Source: Planctomycetes bacterium RIFCSPLOWO2_12_38_17 (lineage in GTDB: Bacteria; Planctomycetota; Brocadiia; Brocadiales; Brocadiaceae). From it: a stretch of 33,703 nucleotides of DNA. Location of the stretch: contig MHYY01000041.1 in assembly GCA_001830285.1 (NCBI GenBank), forward strand, positions 1-33,703, given 5' to 3'. Below the pieces are notes generated by a model. It was not told the DNA's origin. It was given only the letters and a program-made list of their open reading frames with translations, and did no database searches. Of the stretch, positions 1 to 7,629 are shown piece by piece (position 1 is the first letter of the stretch; each line of letters begins with the position of its first letter). The translations under genes were made by a program, and so were the position numbers.

Positions 1-1666
1 CTATCTCCTGTTCAATCCTTGCCTTTTCAAACATGTTAATTTCGTTATATATCTTTGCCAGATTAAAATGATAACGTGAGTCATTGGGATTTAAAGTAAT
101 TGCGTTGTTGAGTTCTTCGATAGCAGCGGTTACATGACCATTCTTGAAAAGTAAAATTCCTAAATTATTATGTGTATCACTATTTTTTGGCTCGATATTT
201 AAGGCACTTTTATATTCCCTGATAGAATTATCATACAAGCCTTTTTCTGCATACGCATAACCGAGATTATAATGAGCGGTAGGATAATTATATTTTACTT
301 CTGATGCCTTTGTTATGGCAATATTAAATTCGTCAATTGCTTTATCAACAAGACCTTTTTTGAGATATTCTTTGCCAATGTTGTTATGTGTAGTAAAACC
401 GCAAGATGTATTGGATACAGTATAAGACCATAGTGTCTTATCGTCATACCATTTTCTGTTGTGTTTTATAGTAGAGGAAAAGTAAAAAAGGAGTAGTGTT
501 AATAAACATATTATTGAAATGTAACGATAATTATTGGCAAGGGATCTTTGTATTTTAAGAATGACTATTCCAAGAAATATACAGAATCCAATAGAAGGTA
601 AATATAAATACCTTTCTGCCATAATATTACCAATGGGTACAATGTTCATTACAGGTACTAATGTTATGAATACCCAAAGAATTGGGAAGGCTGTGTTTTT
701 TTGTTTTCGAAATAGTTTATAAATGATAATAGTGATGCAAATTAAAGAAGCAAGAGATGGGAGAAATGTTTGGCTGATTAAAGAAGATTCTAATGTGACA
801 TGATAGTCGGGATTAAGTATAACAGGAAAGAACAATAACTTTACATAGGATGCTATGACTTTCGGCATGGTGAGTATGTTAATTGCTATACTATTTCCTG
901 GGTAAGTTATATTTTCGATACCGCTTCTTAAGAAAAAAAGTCTTGTGAAAATATAGAACACACTAACTAATACAAATCCTGAATAATATTTTAGAATTCT
1001 TGTTTTAAGGTTAATTTCGGATTGTGGAAGAAGTATGTCCATGACAAAAATGATTAATGGCAAAGAAATGGCCAATTCTTTAGAAAGCAGAGAAAGGCAA
1101 TACGTAATGAGTGTGATTATGTAAAATATGTTTTTGCGTTTTGATGTATGCAGTTTTCCGTAAAGGAGTAAACTTGTTATAAAAAAAGTAGTGCATAGTA
1201 AATCCTCTCGGAATCCCGCTGAATTTACTGATTCTGTGAGTATAGGATGAGATGTAAACAACAGGCAAGAAATTATGGCAAGTTTTATATTGTGTGTTAT
1301 TTTAAGAATGAAGAAAAATATTAAAGTAGTATTTAAAGTGTGAATTAGTAGATTTGTTAAATGAAATCCGAATGGGGTATGTTGCCATATAGCGTTATCT
1401 ATAAAATAAGATAAGGTAACAAGCGGACGATAACTAAGTTCTTTTGATATATCAAAATAATTCTGGTTGAAAAGCGCTGGAAAGTATTTAAAGTCCTTTA
1501 TGAATGAATTATTCACAATGACTGTAAAATCATCATAAGCAAATTGATTGGTTACAGCGTTTAGATATGTTAAAAATGATGTGATTGATATAATGAGAGG
1601 AAATAAGATACGATAATTTCTTGTTATGTTATACGATTTATTAAAGGCATTATTTTGAGGTTCCAT
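1..1666 (-). CDS. TMTC-like membrane glycosyltransferase with C-terminal TPRs (3' end outside window)
   Basis: I translated this open frame by hand from ATG at 1666; 555 codons run off the window edge without a stop. The N-terminal half is strongly hydrophobic with many predicted membrane helices. It has the features of GT-C fold, TMTC/PMT-like proteins: an acidic loop motif after helix 1 (YDDFTVIVNN, D45-D46), a YRPL motif (79-82) and AERYLYLPS (350-358). From about residue 428 on there are roughly four TPR units with the usual N-x-G...A...A pattern and asparagine/proline ends. In the family such proteins transfer sugars from a lipid carrier to proteins; the substrate here is unknown. The start lies 13 nt after the xerC stop on the same strand, so the two are probably co-transcribed. 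I see no good Shine-Dalgarno. The family call is firm, the enzymatic role is inferred. Confidence 0.75.
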   Translation of the reverse strand, partial: MEPQNNAFNKSYNITRNYRILFPLIISITSFLTYLNAVTNQFAYDDFTVIVNNSFIKDFKYFPALFNQNYFDISKELSYRPLVTLSYFIDNAIWQHTPFGFHLTNLLIHTLNTTLIFFFILKITHNIKLAIISCLLFTSHPILTESVNSAGFREDLLCTTFFITSLLLYGKLHTSKRKNIFYIITLITYCLSLLSKELAISLPLIIFVMDILLPQSEINLKTRILKYYSGFVLVSVFYIFTRLFFLRSGIENITYPGNSIAINILTMPKVIASYVKLLFFPVILNPDYHVTLESSLISQTFLPSLASLICITIIIYKLFRKQKNTAFPILWVFITLVPVMNIVPIGNIMAERYLYLPSIGFCIFLGIVILKIQRSLANNYRYISIICLLTLLLFYFSSTIKHNRKWYDDKTLWSYTVSNTSCGFTTHNNIGKEYLKKGLVDKAIDEFNIAITKASEVKYNYPTAHYNLGYAYAEKGLYDNSIREYKSALNIEPKNSDTHNNLGILLFKNGHVTAAIEELNNAITLNPNDSRYHFNLAKIYNEINMFEKARIEQEI

Positions 1667-1679
1667 TTATTTACGTTGT

Positions 1680-2576
1680 TTATGCCCTTGGGTGTGTCCT
1701 GTCGTATACCTGCTTTAGTTTTTCCGTTGTTATGTGGGTATATATTTGAGTTGTAGAAAGGTTGGCATGTCCAAGAAGTTCCTGCACAGAACGTAAATCA
1801 GCGCCTCTATCTAAAAGGTGTGTTGCGAAGCTGTGTCTGAATACATGTGGAGAAATTTTCAGATTCATTCCAGCCTTTTTAATATATTTTTCAATCATCC
1901 TTGCTACACTGCGCACGGAAAGACGACCACCGCGATTGTTCAAAAAGAGCGCATTGTTATTTTTAGTTAAAATATGTGATTCTGTTTCTGTGTTTCTTTT
2001 ATCAAGATACAATTGTATAGCGTTTAAGGCGTGTTTCCCTATAGGTTGTAAACGCTCTTTTTTCCCTTTTCCCCTGACCTTGATAACATCATTCTGAAAA
2101 TTCACATTTGTAATATTTAAACCAACGAGTTCACTTACCCGGATACCTGTGCTATAAAGGGTTTCCATGATAGCGCTATCGCGGAGGCCTGATAATGTAT
2201 TTGTATCTGGTGTTTTCAGAATTGCTTCGACTTCGTTGATACTCATAAACTTCGGGAGTTTTTTCCCAAGTTTTGGAGTCCTGATATTTTCTACCGGGCT
2301 AAATTCCAATATACCTTCACGGCACAGGAATTTGTAAAGAGACCTTATTGTTACAAACTTTCTTGCTATTGTAGTTTTTGTATATGCGTGTTTTTTTTGG
2401 AATGCAAGAAATTTACGCAAAAGTAAACGGTTAACATCCTTGAGGTCACAACAACCCTCCGTCTTAAGAAATGAAAGGTATTGATTCAAGTCATTTCGAT
2501 ATGCTCTTAATGTTTGCAGTGAAAAATTTTTGTCGTGTTCAATATGTACAAGATATTTGTTAATATATTCTTGCAT
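1680..2576 (-). CDS. xerC: Tyrosine recombinase XerC/XerD
   Basis: This is a site-specific recombinase of the XerC/XerD type, which resolves chromosome dimers at dif during cell division. The 298-aa protein is full length. It has an N-terminal SAM-like core-binding domain (about 1-90) and a C-terminal catalytic domain. The catalytic set is complete: R146 (STGIRVSEL), a lysine in the GKGKKER hairpin near 172, H244 and R247 (PHVFRHSF), H270 (LLGH) and the nucleophile Y279 (TTQIYTH). This spacing is the one known for Xer proteins. The tail ...VYDRTHPRA resembles XerC more than XerD, but the HITTEKL stretch is XerD-like, so the C versus D assignment is uncertain. It is not next to phage or integron genes, so a housekeeping role is likely. 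It appears to lead a two-gene unit with the downstream glycosyltransferase-like gene. Confidence 0.9.
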   Translation of the reverse strand: MQEYINKYLVHIEHDKNFSLQTLRAYRNDLNQYLSFLKTEGCCDLKDVNRLLLRKFLAFQKKHAYTKTTIARKFVTIRSLYKFLCREGILEFSPVENIRTPKLGKKLPKFMSINEVEAILKTPDTNTLSGLRDSAIMETLYSTGIRVSELVGLNITNVNFQNDVIKVRGKGKKERLQPIGKHALNAIQLYLDKRNTETESHILTKNNNALFLNNRGGRLSVRSVARMIEKYIKKAGMNLKISPHVFRHSFATHLLDRGADLRSVQELLGHANLSTTQIYTHITTEKLKQVYDRTHPRA

Positions 2577-2722
2577 GGATAAAGTTTAAAAACTAGCCCT
2601 ATAGAGTAGATGTATAAAAAAGAAATTAAGAGCAAAACATTCCATCGTTTCACCAAAGAGCTTGTAATGGTTGTTTTGTATTTAATTTATAAATTAACAC
2701 ACACGTATTTAAATGACAAGGA

Positions 2723-2746
2723 TAAAAATGGCTTCTTAAAAGCCAT
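2723..2746 (-). terminator. Minus-strand terminator-like hairpin upstream of xerC
   Basis: A perfect 7-bp stem (ATGGCTT at 2728-2734, AAGCCAT at 2740-2746) with a 5-nt loop is followed, when read on the minus strand, by TTTTTATCC. This is the form of an intrinsic terminator. No annotated minus-strand gene ends here, so it would stop antisense transcription coming from pabB before it reaches xerC. On the plus strand there is no T run after it. The stem is only 3/7 GC, so its strength is doubtful. Confidence 0.4.
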
Positions 2747-2763
2747 GGAACGGTTGATTTACC

Positions 2764-2792
2764 TTGACAAAGATTTATACCACATCTAGAAT
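2764..2792 (+). promoter_or_regulatory. Sigma-70 type promoter for pabB-pabC
   Basis: TTGACA (2764-2769), a 17-bp spacer and TAGAAT (2787-2792) form a near-consensus housekeeping promoter. Transcription would start near 2799, about 78 nt before the pabB ATG. The spacing matches the other promoters of this window. Confidence 0.65.
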
Positions 2793-2876
2793 TTGAAAAT
2801 TGGAATGTTATGTTGTTCCTATTAAGAAGTTTATCCAGCACTTTAAGGATAAAAATCAGTATTAGGGTAATTTTGG

Positions 2877-4316
2877 ATGGATTTAACAAGTCCCTTGGAA
2901 GGTAAAATTATTGTTCGTGAGATAAACGGCGCTTGTCTGCCTATAGAGGCATTTCCCAGATTTGTTTCACAAAATAATTTATTTTTTCTTGACAGCGCCT
3001 TACAGATAAAGGGAATTGCGCGGTATTCGTTTCTTGGTTTTAATCCTTTTTTAATAATAAAAACGAAGCATCGTAAGGTTACGGTGATATGTGGAGAAGA
3101 ATTAACTGAATTTGAAGGAAATCCATTCGAAGCCTTCAGAAGTATCTTAAGACGTTTTAAAATAAAAGACGCAGAAAAGGCGCCCATTCCTTTTCAATGT
3201 GGGGCAGTTGGATATTTTAGCTACGATTTATGCCATTTTATAGAAAAATTGCCGAATAAGTCGGTAGATGATTTATATCTACCAGACATTTATTTTGGGT
3301 TTTATGATGCTATTATTTCATATGATAATTTTCTTGGTAAGTGTTACGTAATAGGAATAGAATCCGATGGGAATAGTACAATAAAAGATAGGATGAACCA
3401 AATAGTTGATGTGCTGTGTGAAAAGCTTGATGTTTGCGACGAATCTCTTGGTTATAAACAAACTCAGTGGATATCTGAGACACCTTTAAAGTTCAACTTC
3501 GCAAAAGACCAATATATCAATGCAATCAGGCGTATTAAAGACTATATTGCATCAGGGGATGTTTATCAGGTCAATCTTTCACAAAGAATAGAAACCAAGG
3601 TTGATATTCCTTCCTATGAGCTTTACAAAATATTGCGTTTGATGAATCCAGCCCCTTTTTCGTGTTATTTGAAATTTGACGATATCGCTGTTGTTAGTTC
3701 TTCGCCAGAAAGATTTCTTAATGTAACTGGCAGACACGTTCAGACTCGGCCAATTAAGGGTACACGACCGCGTGGAGAAGATACTGTTGCTGATGAAGTT
3801 ATGAAACATGCATTGTTAACTAGTCCAAAAGACGATGCAGAGCTTACTATGATTATTGATTTGGAACGCAACGATCTTGGCCGCGTATGTGACTATGGTT
3901 CTGTTAAAGTAGTAGAAAAGAAAGTGCTGGAAAGTTTTTCTACAGTACATCACCTCGTTTCAACGGTCGAAGGCAACCTGCATGAAAGGCACGACTTAAT
4001 AGATTTACTCAAGGCTACTTTCCCCGGAGGTTCTATTACTGGTGCGCCTAAAATAAGAGCCATGCAGATAATTGACGAACTTGAACTCACAAAACGAAGT
4101 GTTTATACAGGTTCTATTGGTTATATAGGGTTTAACGGAAATGCAGACTTGAACATTGCCATTCGTACATTTATTATGAAAGGCAGTAATGTGTATTTTC
4201 AGGTTGGCAGCGGTATTGTGGCTGATTCAAATGAATATGAAGAGTATGAAGAAACTATGCATAAAGCAAAGGCACTTATAGAGTCGTTGAAACCATGTCT
4301 TACTTTATCTTCTTAA
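2877..4316 (+). CDS. pabB: Aminodeoxychorismate synthase component I (PabB)
   Basis: PabB uses chorismate and ammonia (from the PabA glutaminase) to make 4-amino-4-deoxychorismate, a precursor of the p-aminobenzoate part of folate. The 479-aa protein is a full chorismate-binding enzyme with N-terminal (about 15-150) and C-terminal (about 205-470) domains. Family motifs are GAVGYFSYD (109-117), SSSPERF (274-280), GGSITGAPK (384-392) and GSGIVADS (444-451). The deciding residue is K294 in PIKGT: aminodeoxychorismate synthases have lysine there, anthranilate synthases (TrpE) have alanine. A weak AGGG lies 9 nt before the ATG. The reading frame overlaps pabC by 22 nt. No pabA is adjacent, so the glutaminase must be encoded elsewhere or shared with the tryptophan pathway. 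Confidence 0.9.
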   Translation: MDLTSPLEGKIIVREINGACLPIEAFPRFVSQNNLFFLDSALQIKGIARYSFLGFNPFLIIKTKHRKVTVICGEELTEFEGNPFEAFRSILRRFKIKDAEKAPIPFQCGAVGYFSYDLCHFIEKLPNKSVDDLYLPDIYFGFYDAIISYDNFLGKCYVIGIESDGNSTIKDRMNQIVDVLCEKLDVCDESLGYKQTQWISETPLKFNFAKDQYINAIRRIKDYIASGDVYQVNLSQRIETKVDIPSYELYKILRLMNPAPFSCYLKFDDIAVVSSSPERFLNVTGRHVQTRPIKGTRPRGEDTVADEVMKHALLTSPKDDAELTMIIDLERNDLGRVCDYGSVKVVEKKVLESFSTVHHLVSTVEGNLHERHDLIDLLKATFPGGSITGAPKIRAMQIIDELELTKRSVYTGSIGYIGFNGNADLNIAIRTFIMKGSNVYFQVGSGIVADSNEYEEYEETMHKAKALIESLKPCLTLSS

Positions 4317-5152
4317 ATGGTAAAATTGTCGAAGGGACAGATAGTCACTTAAGCACTATAGATCGAGGCTTTCTTTACGGTGATGGTCTGTTTGAGACTA
4401 TCAGGACATATAATAAAAAACCTTTTCGACTCGAAGACCATGTTGTACGCCTTTCAAATTCTGCTCGTTTTCTGGAAATTCCTTTTAATTATACAGTACA
4501 ACAAATTTCTGAGATTCTTGAAGAGCTTCTTATCAGGAATGATTTGAATAATGCCTATGTCAGGATGACTTTATCACGGGGCGCTGGAGTTAATGGATTT
4601 TTCCCTGCAGGGAAATGTGCGCCCACATTTATTGTGTGTACAAAACCGCTTGTTAGTTATCCATTGTCATTGTATGAAACAGGTATGCTGCTTATTACGT
4701 CCAGTATCCGCAGGAGCACAACATGTCCTATTTCAAATCATAAGACGTTGAATTTTTTAACCAATTATATTATTAAAAAAGAGGCGATGGAACGCGCAGC
4801 GCATGATGCAATTATTCTGAATACCAACGATTACGTAACAGAATGTACCGTAAGTAATATTTTTATAGTAGAAGGCAGAACTGTTTTGACACCGTCAATT
4901 AATGCCTGTATTCTTCAGGGGATTACACGAAAAGTCGTTTTAGAATTATGTAAGGCAAAAGATATTAGCATATCAGAGGAGGTTTTTAACTTAAAAAAAG
5001 TATTAGGAGCTGATGAAGTTTTTATTACCAACTCTATTATGGAAATCATGCCGGTTTCAAGAATTGACGGAAAGCCAATTGGGAAAAGTATCCCGGGAAC
5101 TATAACAAAGCTTCTGCAGAACGAGTATAAGGCGTTGACTCGTTTTCAATAG
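4295..5152 (+). CDS. pabC: Class IV aminotransferase, probable aminodeoxychorismate lyase (PabC)
   Basis: This is a fold-type IV PLP enzyme of 285 aa. Position after pabB, with a 22-nt overlap, points to aminodeoxychorismate lyase, which splits 4-amino-4-deoxychorismate into p-aminobenzoate and pyruvate. The sequence shows the N-terminal DRGFLYGDGLFETIR signature (23-37), the PLP lysine K150 in SNHKTLNFL, and the cofactor-binding region VTECTVSNIF (181-190). The same fold covers branched-chain aminotransferase (IlvE) and D-alanine aminotransferase, and sequence motifs alone do not separate these cleanly; the neighbour gene is the main argument. Translation is probably coupled to pabB, since the ATG lies inside the pabB 3' end. 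Confidence 0.8.
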   Translation: MSYFIFLNGKIVEGTDSHLSTIDRGFLYGDGLFETIRTYNKKPFRLEDHVVRLSNSARFLEIPFNYTVQQISEILEELLIRNDLNNAYVRMTLSRGAGVNGFFPAGKCAPTFIVCTKPLVSYPLSLYETGMLLITSSIRRSTTCPISNHKTLNFLTNYIIKKEAMERAAHDAIILNTNDYVTECTVSNIFIVEGRTVLTPSINACILQGITRKVVLELCKAKDISISEEVFNLKKVLGADEVFITNSIMEIMPVSRIDGKPIGKSIPGTITKLLQNEYKALTRFQ

Positions 5153-5212
5153 ATAAAACCCATAGAGATCTTTGGTTGTTATGCTATGAAGACAGTATGT
5201 TTGCCAGTATCC

Positions 5213-5241
5213 TTGACATTAAAAGCACAAGGGAATATATT
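5213..5241 (+). promoter_or_regulatory. Sigma-70 type promoter for nifU-nifS
   Basis: TTGACA (5213-5218), a 17-bp spacer and TATATT (5236-5241) give a near-consensus promoter; a start near 5248 would leave about 38 nt of leader. It is not a sigma-54 (-24/-12) promoter, which argues against nitrogen-fixation control of this nifUS pair. Confidence 0.7.
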
Positions 5242-5285
5242 AAATACATGATTTATAAGTTAGATTTAATATGAAAGGATAAGAC

Positions 5286-6140
5286 GTGTGGGATTATTCT
5301 GATAAAGTTAAAGATCATTTCTTCCGTCCAAGGAATGTTGGAGAGATTGAAAATCCTGATGCAGTAGGCGAGGTGGGAAGTCTGGCGTGCGGCGATGCAT
5401 TGAAATTAATGCTTAAATTAGATACTGCAGAACGCATAATTGATGTGAAATTCAAGACATTCGGATGCGGAAGCGCTATTGCGTCTGCAAGCGCCTTAAC
5501 AGAGATGATTATTGGAAAAACGCTGGATCAAGCTGCAAAGATTACAGATAATGATATTGCAGAGTATCTTGATGGATTACCTGAGCAAAAGATGCATTGT
5601 TCTGTTATGGGACGGGAAGCGTTAGAGGCTGCTATTGCCAATTATCGAGGATTAAAAATTGAAAAACCGGTAGAAGAAGGAACTATTGTTTGTAAGTGCT
5701 TTGGTGTGACTGATAATAAGATTGCACATGAGGTCAGGGAACATAAATTAAATACTATTGAACAGGTTACAAATTATTGTAAGGCGGGTGGCGGGTGCCA
5801 ATCCTGTCATCCACAAATTCAGGCAATAATAGATGAAGTATGGCATAAAGAGAAAGAAAAGGCAATGATTGAAGCGTCAAGAAAACCAGTAAAAAGGTTG
5901 ACAAATATTCAAAAAATGAAGTTGGTACAGGAAACAATAGAGAAGGTTATTCGGCCGACACTTAAATTCGACGGCGGTGATATTGAATTAATAGATATAG
6001 ATGGCGATAGGGTTATGGTTTCCTTCAGGGGAAGTTGTTCGGAGTGTCCGAGTTCGAAGGTTACTCTAAAATCTACTGTGGAAGCAAAATTGAGGGAGCT
6101 TGTTACAGATACGATAATTGTTGAGGAGGTGGTTTCATGA
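5286..6140 (+). CDS. nifU: NifU-type Fe-S cluster scaffold, three domains
   Basis: NifU receives sulfur from NifS, assembles Fe-S clusters and passes them to target proteins in the cytoplasm. All three classic modules are present in 284 aa: an IscU-like scaffold (about 1-125) with C35, C61 and C105; a BFD-like [2Fe-2S] domain with C136, C138, C171 and C174; and a C-terminal NFU domain (about 205-284) with the CSEC pair C251/C254. The start is GTG (5286), supported by AAAGGA six bases upstream. The stop overlaps the nifS start by 4 nt (ATGA). No nitrogenase genes are in the window and the promoter is housekeeping-like, so general Fe-S supply is the likely role. An anaerobe rich in iron-sulfur and heme proteins would need this. 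Confidence 0.92.
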   Translation: MWDYSDKVKDHFFRPRNVGEIENPDAVGEVGSLACGDALKLMLKLDTAERIIDVKFKTFGCGSAIASASALTEMIIGKTLDQAAKITDNDIAEYLDGLPEQKMHCSVMGREALEAAIANYRGLKIEKPVEEGTIVCKCFGVTDNKIAHEVREHKLNTIEQVTNYCKAGGGCQSCHPQIQAIIDEVWHKEKEKAMIEASRKPVKRLTNIQKMKLVQETIEKVIRPTLKFDGGDIELIDIDGDRVMVSFRGSCSECPSSKVTLKSTVEAKLRELVTDTIIVEEVVS

Positions 6141-7336
6141 AGGTTGTATATACAGATAATAACGCAACAACAAAAGTTGCAACTGAAGTTGTAGATGCTA
6201 TGACGCCTTATTTCACAGAGTACTATGGTAATCCTTCAAGCATGCATACCTTCGGCGGTCAGGTGGCGAAGAAGATTGATTTTGCAAGACAGCAGATAGC
6301 TGAACTGATTGGCGCTAATCCGGATGAAATTGTATTTACCAGTTGTGGTACTGAAAGTGATAATACAGCTATATGGGGGGTACTCAGGGCAAATCCACAC
6401 AAGAGGCATATTGTAACTTCAAGGGTTGAACATCCAGCTATTTATAATTTATGCAAATATCTAGCGCAGAATGGCTACCATGTGACTGAAATTGGTGTTG
6501 ATAGTCATGGTATGATTGATTTGAGCGAGTTATCCGATGCAGTAAGAGAAGACACTGCGGTAGTGTCTATAATGTATGCGAATAATGAGACAGGTGTTGT
6601 TTTCCCTATTGAAGAAATAGGCGCTATTGTGAAGCAACGGGGGTCTATGTTGCATACAGATGCTGTCCAGGCAGTAGGTAAATTACCAATTAATCTTTCA
6701 AAAAGTACAATAGACCTTTTAACCCTTTCCGGGCATAAGCTACATGCGCCTAAAGGTATTGGCGCTTTATTTATCCGAAAAGGGACTACATTTACTCCAT
6801 TTATTATTGGCGGACATCAGGAAAAGAACCGGCGTGGCGGGACAGAGAATGTTCCTTCAATTATCGGACTTGGTAAGGCATGTGAACTTGCAAAGAAATA
6901 TGTTAACGAAGAGCAGACCCGTATAAAGCAATTAAGGGATAAGCTAGAAACTGAAATACTTAAGAGGGCGCCGGATACAAGAGTTAACGGACATAAAGCC
7001 AGTCGTCTTCCAAACACCACAAATTTGAGTTTTGAATTTGTCGAGGGTGAGGCTATTCTATTGTTGTTAAATGAAAAGGGGATTTGTGCGTCGTCCGGTT
7101 CTGCTTGTACTTCAGGTTCGCTCGAACCTTCTCATGTACTCAGAGCAATGGGTGTTCCATTTACAGCAGTTCATGGTTCTGTAAGGTTGAGCTTGAGCCG
7201 ATATAATACTGCTGATGAAATTGATTACATTATTGAACATCTCCCTCCAATTATTAGAAGATTGAGGGAAATATCTCCATATGGAAGGGAAACAAAAGTT
7301 AAAGGACAAACGTCTACTGTATCTGCGCGGTTATAA
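6137..7336 (+). CDS. nifS: Cysteine desulfurase, NifS/IscS type
   Basis: This PLP enzyme converts cysteine to alanine and provides persulfide sulfur for Fe-S assembly on NifU. The 399-aa chain has H99 (RVEHPAIY), NNETGV (149-154), the PLP lysine K201 in SGHKLHAPKG, and the catalytic cysteine C324 in SSGSACTSG, the long-loop form typical of class I (NifS/IscS) enzymes. It starts at ATG 6137 within the nifU stop, with GAGGTGG just before it, so translation is coupled. The last 20 residues or so (KVKGQTSTVSARL) are not conserved-looking. The assignment to the Nif rather than Isc branch follows from the fused three-domain NifU next door; no iscR, iscA or hscBA is nearby. Confidence 0.92.
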   Translation: MKVVYTDNNATTKVATEVVDAMTPYFTEYYGNPSSMHTFGGQVAKKIDFARQQIAELIGANPDEIVFTSCGTESDNTAIWGVLRANPHKRHIVTSRVEHPAIYNLCKYLAQNGYHVTEIGVDSHGMIDLSELSDAVREDTAVVSIMYANNETGVVFPIEEIGAIVKQRGSMLHTDAVQAVGKLPINLSKSTIDLLTLSGHKLHAPKGIGALFIRKGTTFTPFIIGGHQEKNRRGGTENVPSIIGLGKACELAKKYVNEEQTRIKQLRDKLETEILKRAPDTRVNGHKASRLPNTTNLSFEFVEGEAILLLLNEKGICASSGSACTSGSLEPSHVLRAMGVPFTAVHGSVRLSLSRYNTADEIDYIIEHLPPIIRRLREISPYGRETKVKGQTSTVSARL

Positions 7337-7504
7337 ATGAAGAAGTGAATCTATAATCACGCCGATAACTAGCATATAAATTTACTGATGAGGGTTGTAA
7401 CCAAGATGGATAAATTTTCTGGTGTTGTTTGAGGTTATCCCAAAAGTATAATTTTGGAATTGGATTTTATTGATATAATCAAAAATTGAAGGAACACTTT
7501 ATTT

Positions 7505-7582
7505 TCCCTTCTAGAAAGAGGGGATTAAAGTGGTGTGTAAACTTGTTCTTAACACCCCCCAGCTCCTCTTAATAGAGGGGAG
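7505..7582. repeat. Imperfect inverted-repeat element in convergent gap
   Basis: About 78 bp between the ends of nifS (plus) and htrA (minus) form an imperfect long inverted repeat. The left arm (7506-7537) runs from CCCTTCTAGAAAGAGGGG to GTGGTGTGT; the right arm (7551-7582) from AACACCCCCC to TAGAGGGGAG. Each arm also holds a smaller dyad (for example CTCCTCT at 7564-7570 with AGAGGGGAG at 7574-7582). G/C runs here contrast with the AT-rich surroundings. It could act as a two-way transcription stop, or be one copy of a dispersed palindromic repeat; copy number cannot be judged from a single window. Confidence 0.6.
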
Positions 7583-7629
7583 TATAATCATTGCTACTTT
7601 TTTGAACAGTTCCTACTATCGAAGTGATG

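Noticed and set aside
1762-2097. Plus-strand open frame of 111 codons opposite xerC
   Set aside because: It lies wholly on the antisense of a gene with an intact catalytic set, has no ribosome site and a protein composition typical of antisense frames.
5286-7336. Part of a nitrogen-fixation cluster
   Set aside because: No nifHDK, nifB or other nif genes are in the window and the promoter is of housekeeping type.
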